Positions 24,291 to 34,010 of a stretch of DNA of 64,000 nucleotides are shown here, in pieces. The number at the start of each line of letters is the position of its first letter. Position 1 is the stretch's first letter. The stretch is taken from assembly GCA_036873755.1 (NCBI GenBank), contig JAVTVY010037342.1, positions 103,207 through 167,206 on the forward strand, written 5' to 3'. Below the pieces are notes generated by a model. That model did not search any database, had not been told where the DNA came from, and saw only the letters and a list, made by a program, of their open reading frames with translations. A program made the translations under genes and the position numbers. Source of the stretch: Hanleya hanleyi. Taxonomy: Eukaryota; Mollusca; Polyplacophora; Lepidopleurida; Hanleyidae.

Positions 24291-25344
24291 ATTGGAATGT
24301 TCAGAGTTGTCTCCCCTACATGTACATGGAATTTGTCCTGTGGAGCTGTCTCCCATATTCGATACATGTTACATTTAGTTAAACTGTTGTGAAATAAAAA
24401 CCTTACATTTACTAATTTAACGCGAAGAATCTGTTTACTAACATCCTCGCGAGTCAGTGTATCAATCGATCTGTTAGGATCGAAACACTGGCTTGGTTAG
24501 TTACCCATACTAGTTCTGGATATAAATACGTCAAGGGGTTTTCCCTAAATCAAACCATTCAATGAACGTGCTAAGCCAGCTGATTATGCCAATCCGCTGC
24601 GAGGTATGAGATTTCATAATGGGTCGAACTGCTTTGATGTAGTATGAAATAGACATCCTCAGTCAAAGCAAAATAGCAGGCTTGGGATTCCAAACAAGCG
24701 TGGGGGATGAAATGTACGAGATTGTATAATAGAGGCATAGACTCAAAAAGTCATTCGAATCAACAAAAATGTCCAAGTAAACCCTCTGCGAGGATTTAGG
24801 ATTTGCCTGGACTTGTGAAGATGGTTTATTAACTCCAGAACAAAGGTTTACTTCATCACTTTCTTCGCATTTTTCTTCCTTCATGAAAAATTCTCACCTG
24901 AAAGGAATCCATTTGCAGGAAAACTACTATTTTCTTGTGTTTGACTATTGTCGATTTCAATGTGGGATATGTGAGCTCTCAGTTCTTGTTTCAAGGTCAA
25001 CCAGTTACCAAGAGCTAAGCCCATTTCAGTTTATCATTCAATATAATATGTGATATATATGTTACATTCTCAGAAGCACTAAATCGGAGACTTTTCTCTG
25101 GATTGCTAGCTACCATCCAATTGGAATCAAGGCTATTAAACAACCTTGAAATTCAGACCAATGTAATTACAGATATATGGGCGTATATTGAAGCCCTTTG
25201 GGCTCTTGTTGTAACTTTGCGATCGTTTCGGCATGGATCCATTAACACCAGAAGAGGAAGCCTATTATATATCTTATAATATTAATGTTTAGAAAGTAGG
25301 TAATATTTATATTCAATTATTTTTAGGATGCTACTTTCTTGGTT
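24291..25344. other. Terminal module of the composite element with an insertion
   Basis: 24830-25213 matches 10130-10513 and ends at gggctcttgttg. The stretch 24430-24830 interrupts the match seen in the other copies and looks inserted. No gene seen apart from a 19-codon frame at about 25232 (MDPLTPEEEAYYIS), which is unsupported. Confidence 0.55.
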
Positions 25345-25450
25345 AAGCACAAATACTTTTGCTGGATGGGCCAGTCCCGTGCGAGACCCGCGCCCTCGGA
25401 GTTTGGCACCAAATCGCCAGTAGGCCCCATCCAGCACAAGTATTGTGCTT
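25345..25450. repeat. Foldback repeat
   Basis: 25345-25372 and 25423-25450 are near-perfect 28-base inverted arms (aagcacaaatactt.tgctgg) around a 50-base GC-rich loop. It sits just before the polymerase relic. A 56-codon open stretch of unknown nature follows at 25466-25636. Confidence 0.8.
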
Positions 25451-25631
25451 CCACCCTAACAATAATTGGATAAAGAAGAACAGGAATTAATTTCGGGATA
25501 TAGTGCTGAAGAGAGAAAAGATGTAATGGTTTTGAAGAAGACTGTTGAAGGTAAATCTCTGATGTTTCAAGCGTTGCCCACGATGCACAAACTGCCAAAA
25601 TTCGGCGACGTAAATCAAGAATACATAAACA

Positions 25632-26819
25632 CATAGCGATTATCCGCTTTGTCCAGAACGCATGTCAGTGACGGATGAGATGCTCTCGCCATATTCTCTT
25701 AAGCTGAAGGAGGAGTTACAGCTGAAAGGTCGACCTATTGAGAAACTCATCTCAAACCTTCACGACAAAATTCAATACACCATCCACTACCGAGATTTGA
25801 AATTTTGTCTCAGTCAAGGTATGCAGCTGACAAAGATACACCGCGTCGTGGAATTCACATAAGCCGCCTGGTTACAACCCTACATTCAGTTCAATACTGA
25901 AAGACGTAAAGAGGCAAGAAACCAGTTCGAAACCGAGTTATTCAAGCTGATGAACAACAGGTAAGCTTTTTTTTTTCCAATCACTATCTATGTGTATTAC
26001 TAATTATTTTCACTTTAAAACGCTATTTGTGTTTACCATGAATAAATACTGGTTCTTTCAATCTACAGTGTGTTTGGAAAGACGTTGGAGAATGTTCGAA
26101 AACGGATCAACGTTCAACTGGTACACTCCAAGCAGAGACTCAAAAGAATGATCGCCAAGCCTACCTTTCACAGTTTCAAGATTTTCAACGAGGATTTGGT
26201 AGCCGTTCATTTGAAGATTATCAAACTGAAATTGAACAGGCCTATATACGCTGGTTTTGCCATTCTAGATCTCTCAAAACTACTCATGTTTGATTTTCAC
26301 TACAATCATATCAAGGCAGAATACGGTTCTAAAGCTAAGCTCCTCTTTTCCGACACGGATAGTTTCTGCTATGACATTCAAACACAAAATATTTACAACG
26401 ACATGGCACAACACATCTCCATGTTCGATACGAGCAACTACCAGCGGGATCACCCCCTTTACACCGCGGTCAATGCCAAAGTATTGGGGAAGATGAAAGA
26501 TGAATGTGGAGGTCTACCCGTTCAGGAGTTTGTCGGGCTTCAACCGAAAATGTATAGTTTGCTTTACAACGGTGAAGAGAAGAAAACGGCGAAAGGTATT
26601 ACCAAGTATGTCATCAAGAAAAAATTACGACATGCTATGTATAAAGACTGTTTATTCAATCGAAAAAGTGTCCGTACAACCATGAATCAAATTAGAAGCA
26701 TAGATCATCATCTCTACAGTCTGACTGTTAACAAACAAAGCCTCTGTCCCTTTGATGACAAGCGCTATATTTTGAACGATGGTGTACATACCGTAGCACA
26801 TGGCTACACTCAACCATGA
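25632..26819 (+). pseudogene. Polinton-like family-B DNA polymerase, C-terminal part, with intron
   Basis: The C-terminal catalytic half of a 'viral/organellar' family-B polymerase. The first block starts SDYPLCPE and ends in LFKLMNN at 25960. A 108-bp GT-AG intron (25961-26068) splits the codon of Ser in NNSVFGKT. The last block, to 26819, holds the fingers motif KTLENVRKR, the active-site motif FSDTDSF (near 26345-26365), a KMKDE region and LRPK-type FVGLQPKMYSLLY. A TAA at 25860-25862 interrupts the first block where relatives usually have Gln, and no exonuclease domain is found upstream, so this is a 5'-truncated relic. It differs in type from the polymerase at 58557. Its likely source is a Polinton-like element whose other genes lie at 28706-29563. 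Confidence 0.85.
25961..26068 (+). other. GT-AG intron inside the polymerase relic
   Basis: The donor is GTAAGC followed by a T-run. The acceptor is tttcaatctacag. Removing it restores the NNSVFGKT motif exactly at a split AG/T codon, which is why I call it a spliceosomal intron rather than a frameshift. Confidence 0.8.
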
Positions 26820-27253
26820 AACATGTGTAAATATGTATGAATCAACAACATTAATTCTTGTGTATTACATGTTACGTATAAGAATAAACGATATTATTCA
26901 TCATTACGTATTAGAATAAAAGACCCCCTTTTGTATCGATATGGGTACACTCACAAATAATATTTATTTACATGTTACGTATTAGAATAAAAGACATTAA
27001 GCATCCTCTCGTGTTTTACATAAATCTTTGAATAGGTGCCATCTCAGTTTGATGCTCTGCGTCATCGCCTCAGCAAAGTCCATATTATGTAATTTCTGCA
27101 GTTCAAGGCAGGGATTAATTAGCCATTTATTGTCACTTAGACTGATATTTAAGAAACTGATGAAAAGTGCTGAAAAAGTAAAATTTGTGTGTCAAAGAAA
27201 GCACACTTAAGGTGCGAACTTAGCTGAGCAGATAGATGTGTATGGACTAACGA
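26820..27253. other. No gene; short repeat of catgttacgtattagaataa
   Basis: Downstream of the polymerase relic, 'gttacgtattagaataaa' recurs three times (about 26870-26995) and supplies AATAAA hexamers. No coding motif was seen to 27253. Confidence 0.5.
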
Positions 27254-27394
27254 TTACCAGATGCTGTACGATTGAGTGTACTTTACACAGGACGTATGAA
27301 CGGGGGACAGCACGATAAGTGATGTGATGAGTAATAAACTAGCCGCGATAGATGTTGCTTTTAGCTTGATCAGGGATATCTGGTATTGAAGCAT
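27254..27394 (-). pseudogene. Truncated copy of the membrane/PC4-like gene
   Basis: 46 codons starting MLQYQISLIKLKATSIA match the first third of the 29102-29563 protein: the cytoplasmic start, the membrane helix and TSCV. The copy stops before the cysteine cluster and the PC4-like part. A TATATATAGG element lies about 35 bases upstream, as in the full copy. It appears to be a tandem duplicate that lost its 3' end. Confidence 0.65.
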
Positions 27395-27473
27395 GATGAA
27401 TGAAGAGGGATGTATACGCGAACCTATATATAGGTATGGACAAGTCTGAACTTGTTTATTAACTCCCATATGC

Positions 27474-28300
27474 CTCTTTGTTTGTGGGGAGTCTGCATAG
27501 ATGCAAGTGTCTACATGTCGAGAATACAAGACAAGAAGAGTTTACCCAATGATGTCATGATCTAAAAATAGAACTGAGGTGATGCTGTATAAATAGAACT
27601 TACATATGAACACTGGGATTAATTACATATGAAGTGGCAAATGAAGGAGCATTAGATATTAAGTAACAGGGAATACTACATATAAATTACATATGAAGTG
27701 GCAAATCAAGGAGCATTAAATATTAAGTAACAGGGAATACTACATATAAAGTAACAAAACGGGGATTTTTTTATTTTTTAAGTAAATATCGAGAACATAA
27801 ACAAATTTCGGTAATTGAGCTATTGATGATAGCATGACTCATGGCTCTTTGAGTCTATTGTTCTGTACAGACGTGCCTGTGCATGTCGAGAATATAAGAC
27901 AATAGAACAGGTGTATTCACAATACTGTGGGCAAATGACTCATAGCTCTTTGTTTGTGGGGAGTCTGCATAGATGCAAGTGTCTACATGTCGAGAATACA
28001 AGACAAGAAGAGTTTACCCAATGATGTCATGATCTAAAAATAGAACTGAGGTGATGCTGTATAAATAGAACTTGCAAATGAACACTGGGATTAATTACAT
28101 ATGAAGTGGCAAATGAAGGAGCATTAGATATAAATTACATATGAAGTGTCAAATCAAGGAGCATTAGATATTAAGTAACAGGGAATACTACAAATAAATT
28201 ACATATGGAGTGGCAAATCAAGGAGCATTAGATATTAAGTAACAGGGAATACTACTTATAAAGTAACAAAACGGGGATTTTTTATTTTTTAAGTAAATAT
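27474..28300 (+). repeat. Two direct copies of a TATA-bearing cassette
   Basis: 27474-27760 and 27948-28300 are nearly identical (period about 474 bp), with a shorter partial copy at 27830-27945. Each contains 'tgtcgagaatacaagacaag', 'ccaatgatgtcatgatct', 'ctaaaaatagaactgaggtg', TATAAATAG and 'attacatatgaagtggcaaa'. The TATA motif points right, away from the minus-strand genes, so the cassette looks like a divergent promoter. No plus-strand reading frame follows. Confidence 0.75.
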
Positions 28301-28705
28301 CGAGATTGATTTTCATATGTAAAAATAGCGTTTTGTTGAAATTTAGTATCAATATCTGTATGATAACCAAAGTGTGTGAAGAGTTATGAATACCTTGGTG
28401 CCCTGTTAACCTGGCCTGTACGGCCAAGAAGACTATATTTGCACTGAAGAATGCTATTAATCGCAAAGACCTCACAAATAACCGGGAATGTTACATTTGA
28501 ATAACGTCAATTAGCATTTATACTCGGTTACTATCCTTTAGAAAAGATGAAAACGGAACAAAAACCTAGCTGGCGGGGAAAGCGAGCAGAGCCAAAGCGT
28601 CTACAAAAGGGGATGTTTCTCCTATTATTGTCCCTTATAGTTAATTGATAATGGCACGGGCTGCGCGCTCGACCGTGAGTATATGAAAGGAACGCTTGTA
28701 TTTAA

Positions 28706-29056
28706 TTACCTCTTTGGGGAAGAAACAAAACAGAGATTTGGAACTATGGGGAGATAATGTGGCGTAGAATATACCCTAGTAATGGCTTTCTTGGAAACAC
28801 TCGTCACATCTACAGTCCGTAGGAGAGGTAGTTTAGTCTCGCCTACAAAGGATTCACCGCAAATATTACAAGTCACGAGTAACAACGACTTGGATTTGAA
28901 TTGAGGTTGCTTGTTGATAAATAATTCCGCTAAACCAACCACCCAGGAATCACTTAAACAGAGACGCGTGTTCAAGGCAACGCGAAATTTATAGGGTGTA
29001 TTGTCAGGGAAATATGACAACGAATCTTTGCTACTAACAATAATGTAGTGATCCAT
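28706..29056 (-). CDS. Polinton-type small late protein (unnamed family)
   Basis: A 116-residue protein starting MDHYIIVSSKDSLSYFPDNT and continuing FRVALNTRLCLSDSWVVGLAEL. The 'YPDNT...F.V.L...L....W.VGL.E' pattern is one I associate with a small uncharacterised protein next to capsid genes in invertebrate Polintons. Its role, perhaps structural, is not established here. A TATAAAAG box lies about 37 bases before the ATG and only a few bases after the stop of the upstream gene, a virus-like packing. Relatives end with a 'VPF..G' segment; here a stop at 28706 precedes VPF in the same frame, so the C terminus may be cut short by a nonsense change. Confidence 0.55.
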   Translation of the reverse strand: MDHYIIVSSKDSLSYFPDNTPYKFRVALNTRLCLSDSWVVGLAELFINKQPQFKSKSLLLVTCNICGESFVGETKLPLLRTVDVTSVSKKAITRVYSTPHYLPIVPNLCFVSSPKR

Positions 29057-29101
29057 TTGGACGACTGGGGCTAAAAGATGAATGATGTGCTTTTATAGGG
29101 A
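29057..29101 (-). promoter_or_regulatory. TATA promoter between the two minus-strand genes
   Basis: On the minus strand, CCCTATAAAAGC starts directly after the TGA of the membrane/PC4-like gene and about 37 bases before the next ATG. Each gene of this relic thus has its own core promoter. Confidence 0.65.
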
Positions 29102-29563
29102 TCAAGGACCAAGCGATGTAAGATTATGCTGGCTTTCTAGAACATTCTGTATGGCGATGTCGATTTTAGGGGTACTATCCTTGACGAGGGTCCACTGAGT
29201 ATGTGTTAGGACGAGTCCTTTAATGGAAGCTTTACCGTTGAGGAAATAGCGTAGATCCACCCTCAGCGTCTTGGCATATAAGCAAACAGTAGCTCGAATA
29301 TGATTATCAATGGCTACTTGCTGTATAGGTGTGCATAGGGTTCTGTTCGAAATGGTGGTTATTACGCGGGTATCGGGATAGGAACAGGGCGGAGACACTG
29401 TGGTTTCAGGGGGACCATTACACGGTGAACATGTGATACAGGGTGTGCACATTACACAGGACGTACGAAAGGCAGACAGCACGATGAGAGGGATGAGGAG
29501 TAATAATAAAGCCGCGATAGATGCCGCTTTCAGCTTGATAAGGGTCCTCTCGTATTGATCCAT
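29102..29563 (-). CDS. Membrane protein with a PC4/Sub1-like C-terminal domain
   Basis: The start is taken at 29563 (MDQYERTL) because a TATATAAAGG element sits about 35 bases upstream, beyond the longer frame's ATG. The 153-residue product has a short basic N terminus, a hydrophobic helix at residues ~14-34 (AALLLLLIPLIVL), a cysteine cluster (SCVMCTPCITCSPC), a Pro/Thr linker, and a C-terminal stretch from about residue 91 reading ATVCLYAKTLRVDLRYFLNG, then KGLVLTHTQW and IDIAIQ. The last part fits the PC4 single-stranded-DNA-binding fold (VDIR.YY...KKGISLT..QW...IDEAI). PC4 domains act in transcription and DNA transactions, so a membrane anchor is unexpected. The gene pairs with the 28706-29056 gene. 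The PC4 call is by eye. Confidence 0.6.
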   Translation of the reverse strand: MDQYERTLIKLKAASIAALLLLLIPLIVLSAFRTSCVMCTPCITCSPCNGPPETTVSPPCSYPDTRVITTISNRTLCTPIQQVAIDNHIRATVCLYAKTLRVDLRYFLNGKASIKGLVLTHTQWTLVKDSTPKIDIAIQNVLESQHNLTSLGP

Positions 29564-29639
29564 GGTGAATGAACAGGAATGTACACGTGGACCTTTATAT
29601 AGGTGTGGACAAGTGTGAACTTCTTTATTAACTTTCATT

Positions 29640-30300
29640 TGACTCATTGATTATTGTCTATTGTTCAACATAGACGCGTCTGTACTTGTCGAGAACTAAC
29701 AAAGGAGCATATGACAAGTCTGTACTTGTCGAGAAATGACAAAGGAGCAGGGGAATTAACAATAGTATGACTCACCACTCTTTGTTTATGGGGAGTCTAT
29801 TGTGCTGCATAGACGCGTCTGTACTTGTCGAGAACTAAAGACAAAGGAGCAGGCAATAACAATAGAACAGGGGTTTTCCCAATGATGTCATGATCTAAAA
29901 ATAGAACTGAGGTGTTGCTCTATAAACAGAACTTACATATGAACACAAGGAGTATCAAATAACAAAACAATGAGCATTAGATATTAAGTAACAGGGGATA
30001 CTACATATTATGTACCACCGGGCCGGCACACAGCGCGCGCGTGTTATCCGGACGCGCGCGCGGATTATCCGGGATTGTGCGCGCGGATCAAAGGTCACAT
30101 CCAGGTCAAAAGGTCACCCTTCCGACCCTAAGGGTTTTCCCAATGATGTCATGATCTAAAAATAGAACTGAGGTGATGCTCTATAAATAGAACTTACATA
30201 TGAACACAAGGAGTATTAAATAACAAAACAATGAACATTAGATATTAAGTAACAGGGAATACCACATATTAAGTACCAAAATGGGGAGCAATACTTATTA
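29640..30300 (+). repeat. Further TATA cassettes split by a GC-rich insert
   Basis: 29640-30000 and 30125-30300 repeat the cassette described at 27474 (CCAATGATGTCATGATC, CTATAAA-AG, 'aacaaaacaatga'). Between them, 30014-30120 is a strikingly GC-rich block with 'cgcgcgcg.gttatccgg' repeated about three times and half-site phrases 'tcaaaggtcaca'. Short 'tattaagtaacaaaa' repeats follow to 30370. Confidence 0.65.
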
Positions 30301-30409
30301 AGTAACAAAACATATTATGTAAAAAAATAGGGAGCAATACATATTAAGTAACAAAAAAGTAGGGAGCGGGATTATTACATATAACGTTGTTTTAGAACCC
30401 CCTATTCAT

Positions 30410-30565
30410 ATTCTACTTACCCGGAGAGAACCACCGCCCGTCGGCAAGTAACTGACAAACTTTCACATATGCACCAGCTTCGCTCGATCCCTTGCCGGTT
30501 CTGTGGTGTAAGGCTAGCGATCTCCAGCGAAACGCCTTAGACCACTCGGCCACTGAGGGCCCTCT
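30410..30565 (-). repeat. SINE with tRNA-like head
   Basis: On the minus strand the copy starts 'cagtggccgagtggtctaag' (tRNA-type A box) and runs into 'gacgggcggtggttctctcc'. The same 3' body appears at 51064-51160 and in part at 32190. The anticodon arm is not tRNA-like enough for a functional gene. Confidence 0.65.
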
Positions 30566-31164
30566 TTGCCAGACGGACCACGACTTGGGATGATGGCTGA
30601 ATAGATATCTGACAAAAACAATTTCAGTTTGATAGCATGATTCGTCGAATAGACTCTCACGACTGCTTGTATGTGAATTTTTTATGTAGTCTCCTCAAAT
30701 ATATCAAAGCCACGCCCTTCTATATAAAACGATGAAATATATGCTTAGAAAGGTGGAATATTAAAGTTGAGTTTCTTAACATCATAGTTACAAGACCTAT
30801 AACCTACCAAGCTTTCCAAACATTGAGTTGGGAAATATTTTCTACGAACTTTCACTTTCTTTAAAGTATTTGGAAAGCCACGCCAGCTTCGAAGATTTGT
30901 TCATGGCATTTAAAATCAATGCACTTTATCCCCCGGTCGGAAAATCTCTATGGACAGTTTTTTGCGACCTACCTTCTCTCGTATACGTTGCCAAATAAAG
31001 TGAAAATTTTGCTTTGCTGTTAATTTCTCTAACGCATTTGTCAGGTATTGTGCATCCTCCATAATTCACTTAGTCCATCATCCCAAGTCCACTTTCAGCA
31101 TCGAACCTCAACCCACAGTATGGAAATTGTCATAGTGATTTTTTTTGTTAGATCATACATAGAC
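30566..31164. other. No gene seen
   Basis: AT-rich sequence. 'aaagccacgcc' occurs twice (near 30708 and 30875). No frame with recognisable features. Confidence 0.5.
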
Positions 31165-32060
31165 GCATCCGTCTAGGGTGCGGGCCAGTCTGAAACATGG
31201 GTAGGTAATGTGCTAGGGGCACTTATAATGTATCAGGGAACTTGTCAAAAAAAACAAAAAAAAACAACAAAAACAAATCAAAAACACGAAAATTAGGGGG
31301 TAGGGGTAACATGTGATAACATATTTCCGCTTCTGCAGCTTTTTATGTTACATGCAATGTATCATTATGAAGATATGCATATGGGCTACCAGCTGATGGA
31401 AAATTTATTTTGATTGATCAAAGCCCGTCTGTTTTGTAAATTAGGGTATTTTTTCCACTTTGTCAGCTGTGTACACGGGGAAAGACACCATTATAAAAAC
31501 GTAACAGCTTTAGATTCTCTACAGACCATGTGCAAGTTTTTGACGAAATAATTTCGTCATCTGCGTTCAGCTACTTCTTCACAAGATTGGTCAGAGATCG
31601 AACTAATTTAGAAGAAAACATGAAATTTGGGGTGGTCACTATATCAGACGCGTACCGATACCTATTGACCAAATATTGCAATTAAACTATCATTGTGAAG
31701 GCATGTGTATGGGCTGATCTCTACATGGTTCAGAAGCGTCTATATTACGGACAGGTATCAGTTTTATAGGTCAGTGGGTCATCATTCTGTGTACAAAGCC
31801 CAATTGATGGTATGCGTTAATTTTGCTAGTTAATATGCAACGAAAGGACATGTGTGGCTCATGTACTGTTCTGTGGAATTGTTTTTCCAAGAGAGAAGTC
31901 ATTTTGATTTGTAAAGGATAATCCATTGAATGGGTCAGAAGGTCATGTCATCACTTTAAGGCGAACATTAGGAACGTAGAATGGGTAGGCAAACCACATT
32001 CCATTATATTTATACATATAATGCTTCGGATGTTTCAAATAGGTATTTCTTACGAATAGT
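31165..32060 (-). repeat. Left arm of a large interspersed inverted repeat
   Basis: This matches the reverse complement of 41640-43660 along its length: 'cagtctgaaaca.tggtaggt' (31190 vs 43650), 'aatattgcaatta' (31673 vs 43520), 'acaaagcccaattgatggta' (31793 vs 42580) and 'aaagtgatgacatgacct' (31950 vs 41860). The left arm lacks the TTAA element and the SINE present in the right arm, so it shows the empty sites. No coding capacity. Confidence 0.8.
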
Positions 32061-32841
32061 TATCCTATTTGTAACAAATAGTTGTCCTATTTTTGAAGGG
32101 GGGATTTGGTTTAATGTCACACTCAAGGCTATTTCACTCATATGGTGACAGCCAGTTTAAATGGTAGAGAAAGACGGAGTACCCTGAGAGAACCACCGCT
32201 ATAGCGTCGGCTATTTTTGGAAGTATCAGTTTGGGCTGTCGTACAAGGGTACGTCTATAACAATACGCGTTTAGCCAGAGCCTGTATGTGGGTTAGTAGT
32301 CTTGCAAATAATGTTTAATCATTCAACTTTCAAAATGCAAACTCAACATTCGACGATTGTCTAAAACTATCTATGGAGTAGAGGTTGATACATGCTTATT
32401 ATCTTATATGTATCTGCATTTCTATGTTGGTAATTGGTGTAAGGTTTTACAATGAACTTTTGTGCTTTAGGATTAGTCCGGGAGCAGGTCGAAAAACCTG
32501 GAAATACAGTCCACCTAATGTTTTTTCATGGTTTCTGTATCTTTTCAATGCGCTGATCAAGAAACCGGATGATGCCACCTTGGCATCCTTGAGGAATTCG
32601 AAATATCCAAGATGGCCGACATGAGGCATTTCCTGGTTATTATGTCCTGCTGAATTGTCGCATGGATGATCTCGATCACTGATTGTGATATATTTGACTA
32701 TAAATTTGGGATAAGTTCAATCGGTACATACGTCACACAACAATTTGGGGAAAACAAACAAGAATAACAGGAAAAATTATTCAACATGGCTGCCGTTGAC
32801 CCTTTAAAATATGCCTGTCTCTTTAAAATATAAAGCGCTGA
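32061..32841. other. No gene; carries the left arm of a ~120-bp inverted repeat
   Basis: 32495-32625 is the imperfect reverse complement of 35355-35490 (agtccacctaa.gtttttt, ccggatgatgcca, tatccaagatggccg). The arms enclose about 2.7 kb that includes the ORFs at 32842-34010 and the repeats at 34800-35230. Confidence 0.65.
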
Positions 32842-33264
32842 ATGTATTGGTTACCTCAATCACCCATGGCGGTCAAAATGCTGATATATATGACATATTT
32901 CCCAATGTCCGTAGAGCATAGGGTACACCAGGGTGCGGGTGCACAACAGGTGTGTGCGCTTGCGTACGATGACCTCACTTTCGAGCTCCGAGCTCCAAGA
33001 GCTCCAAGAGCTCCGAGCTCCAAGAGCTCGGAGACTGAGGCGTGCCCAACGCCCGATTTAACGCAAGAGCTCCGAGCTCCAACAGCTCCGAAAGCTACAA
33101 GCTCTAAATCCATTCATGCGTACATCCAAATGCGCCCTAACAGGAAAACAGCCATGGCCATCTATGAACGGTATAGCCTGCTGCCGCTTGAAATGAAAGG
33201 TGACCCCACGCACAGGTCCATCATGAAGACCAAGCTCTTGGGTGAACTTAACGCTCTAGCATAA
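32842..33264 (+). CDS. Unrecognised ORF with GAGCTC-rich repeats
   Basis: A 140-codon frame. Codons ~50-90 come from reiterated GAGCTCCAA-type 9-mers (32983-33090) and encode Ala-Pro-Arg/Ser-Ser-Lys runs. The last ~50 residues (containing MRPNRKTAMAIYERYSLLPL) look more protein-like. An open stretch in another frame continues from about 33260 to 33410 (KRHLEEDMGLPPTKALENKQ), which suggests a frameshifted older gene. No start signal or family is recognised. Confidence 0.3.
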   Translation: MYWLPQSPMAVKMLIYMTYFPMSVEHRVHQGAGAQQVCALAYDDLTFELRAPRAPRAPSSKSSETEACPTPDLTQELRAPTAPKATSSKSIHAYIQMRPNRKTAMAIYERYSLLPLEMKGDPTHRSIMKTKLLGELNALA

Positions 33265-33603
33265 AGCGTCACTTGGAAGAGGATATGGGGTTACCGCCCA
33301 CCAAGGCCCTGGAAAATAAGCAGAATGCGCAAATAACTGTTTCAGAACATGCTGCCTCAACGGTATCCTGGACTGCTCGACGACGCTTAGGCCAAGAGCG
33401 ACCCTGACCGAAGATTGAACTTTCTCAAACGACGGCTTCTGATTGGACAAGAGCTTACGAGAATTGTAAACATACCCAACGCGGCTATGATGTGCTGGTG
33501 GGGATAAAATGATTGACCTGCCATCCTTGTTGTTGTTGTTCTCTCATCTGTCTACACCATGGCGTCAATGCGTTATGCTAGAGCGTTAAGTTCACCCAAG
33601 AGC
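33234..33603. repeat. Perfect 31-bp inverted repeat around 308 bp
   Basis: 33234-33264 and 33573-33603 are exact reverse complements (gctcttgggtgaacttaacg...). Because the arm spans the last codons of the 32842 ORF, both strands here end with the same residues, LLGELNALA-stop, converging. Confidence 0.9.
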
Positions 33604-33645
33604 CCTTTTCCCACAATTTCCGACCTGCGCATGTGTGACATCGTC

Positions 33646-33652
33646 TATAAAG
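33646..33652 (+). promoter_or_regulatory. TATA box for the 103-residue ORF
   Basis: TATAAAG lies 53 bases before the ATG at 33699, which is the first ATG after the expected start site. A longer upstream frame (33559-33702, 47 codons) ends with its TGA overlapping that ATG (ATGA) but would start before the TATA box. Confidence 0.5.
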
Positions 33653-33698
33653 CACGTCCCTCTGGACCCCACACCCCCATTCCTACTGTTGCAGAGCC

Positions 33699-34010
33699 AT
33701 GACGGAGAGCCATTCCTATGCGACTCGCATCGTGGTTAATTCACTCACGGGTTACAGAGCAGTGGTTCAGTCCATGTTTGGAGATGGCGATGACAACGAG
33801 GGGCGATGCCAGATCCTGCAAGTGTTCACAGAAGCGGTCCTCGACAGGGTCGACTCGATGGAGAGGTGTGCTATCACCCTCCACTACTGGACTATGACAG
33901 CCATTCTTGATGCCCGGGCTATGGACCACGAGCGCTCACACTGGAACCAGCGACGGCTCGTTGGCCTCACAATGGTCTTTGCCCTATTGACCCTGATGCT
34001 GTGGCAATGA
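33699..34010 (+). CDS. Small tail-anchored membrane protein, unknown
   Basis: A 103-residue frame with a soluble, acidic and Cys-poor N-terminal part (SHSYATRIVVNSLTGYRAVV) and a C-terminal hydrophobic helix (LVGLTMVFALLTLMLW) ending one residue before the stop, as in tail-anchored proteins. It has a TATA box at a good distance and its G+C is higher than the flanks. Repeats of the kind that precede the Polinton polymerase at 58 kb lie just downstream in inverted orientation, so this may be an accessory gene near the end of a related element. No family recognised. Confidence 0.45.
   Translation: MTESHSYATRIVVNSLTGYRAVVQSMFGDGDDNEGRCQILQVFTEAVLDRVDSMERCAITLHYWTMTAILDARAMDHERSHWNQRRLVGLTMVFALLTLMLWQ

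Noticed and set aside
29564..29647. 28-residue N-terminal extension of the membrane/PC4-like protein
   Set aside because: It lies across and upstream of the TATA box and expected transcription start. The helix-containing protein begins sensibly at 29563.
30480..30565. Second tRNA gene (minus strand, Ser/Leu-like)
   Set aside because: Only the A-box half looks tRNA-like. The anticodon arm and 3' acceptor are not formed, and the sequence continues into a known SINE body.
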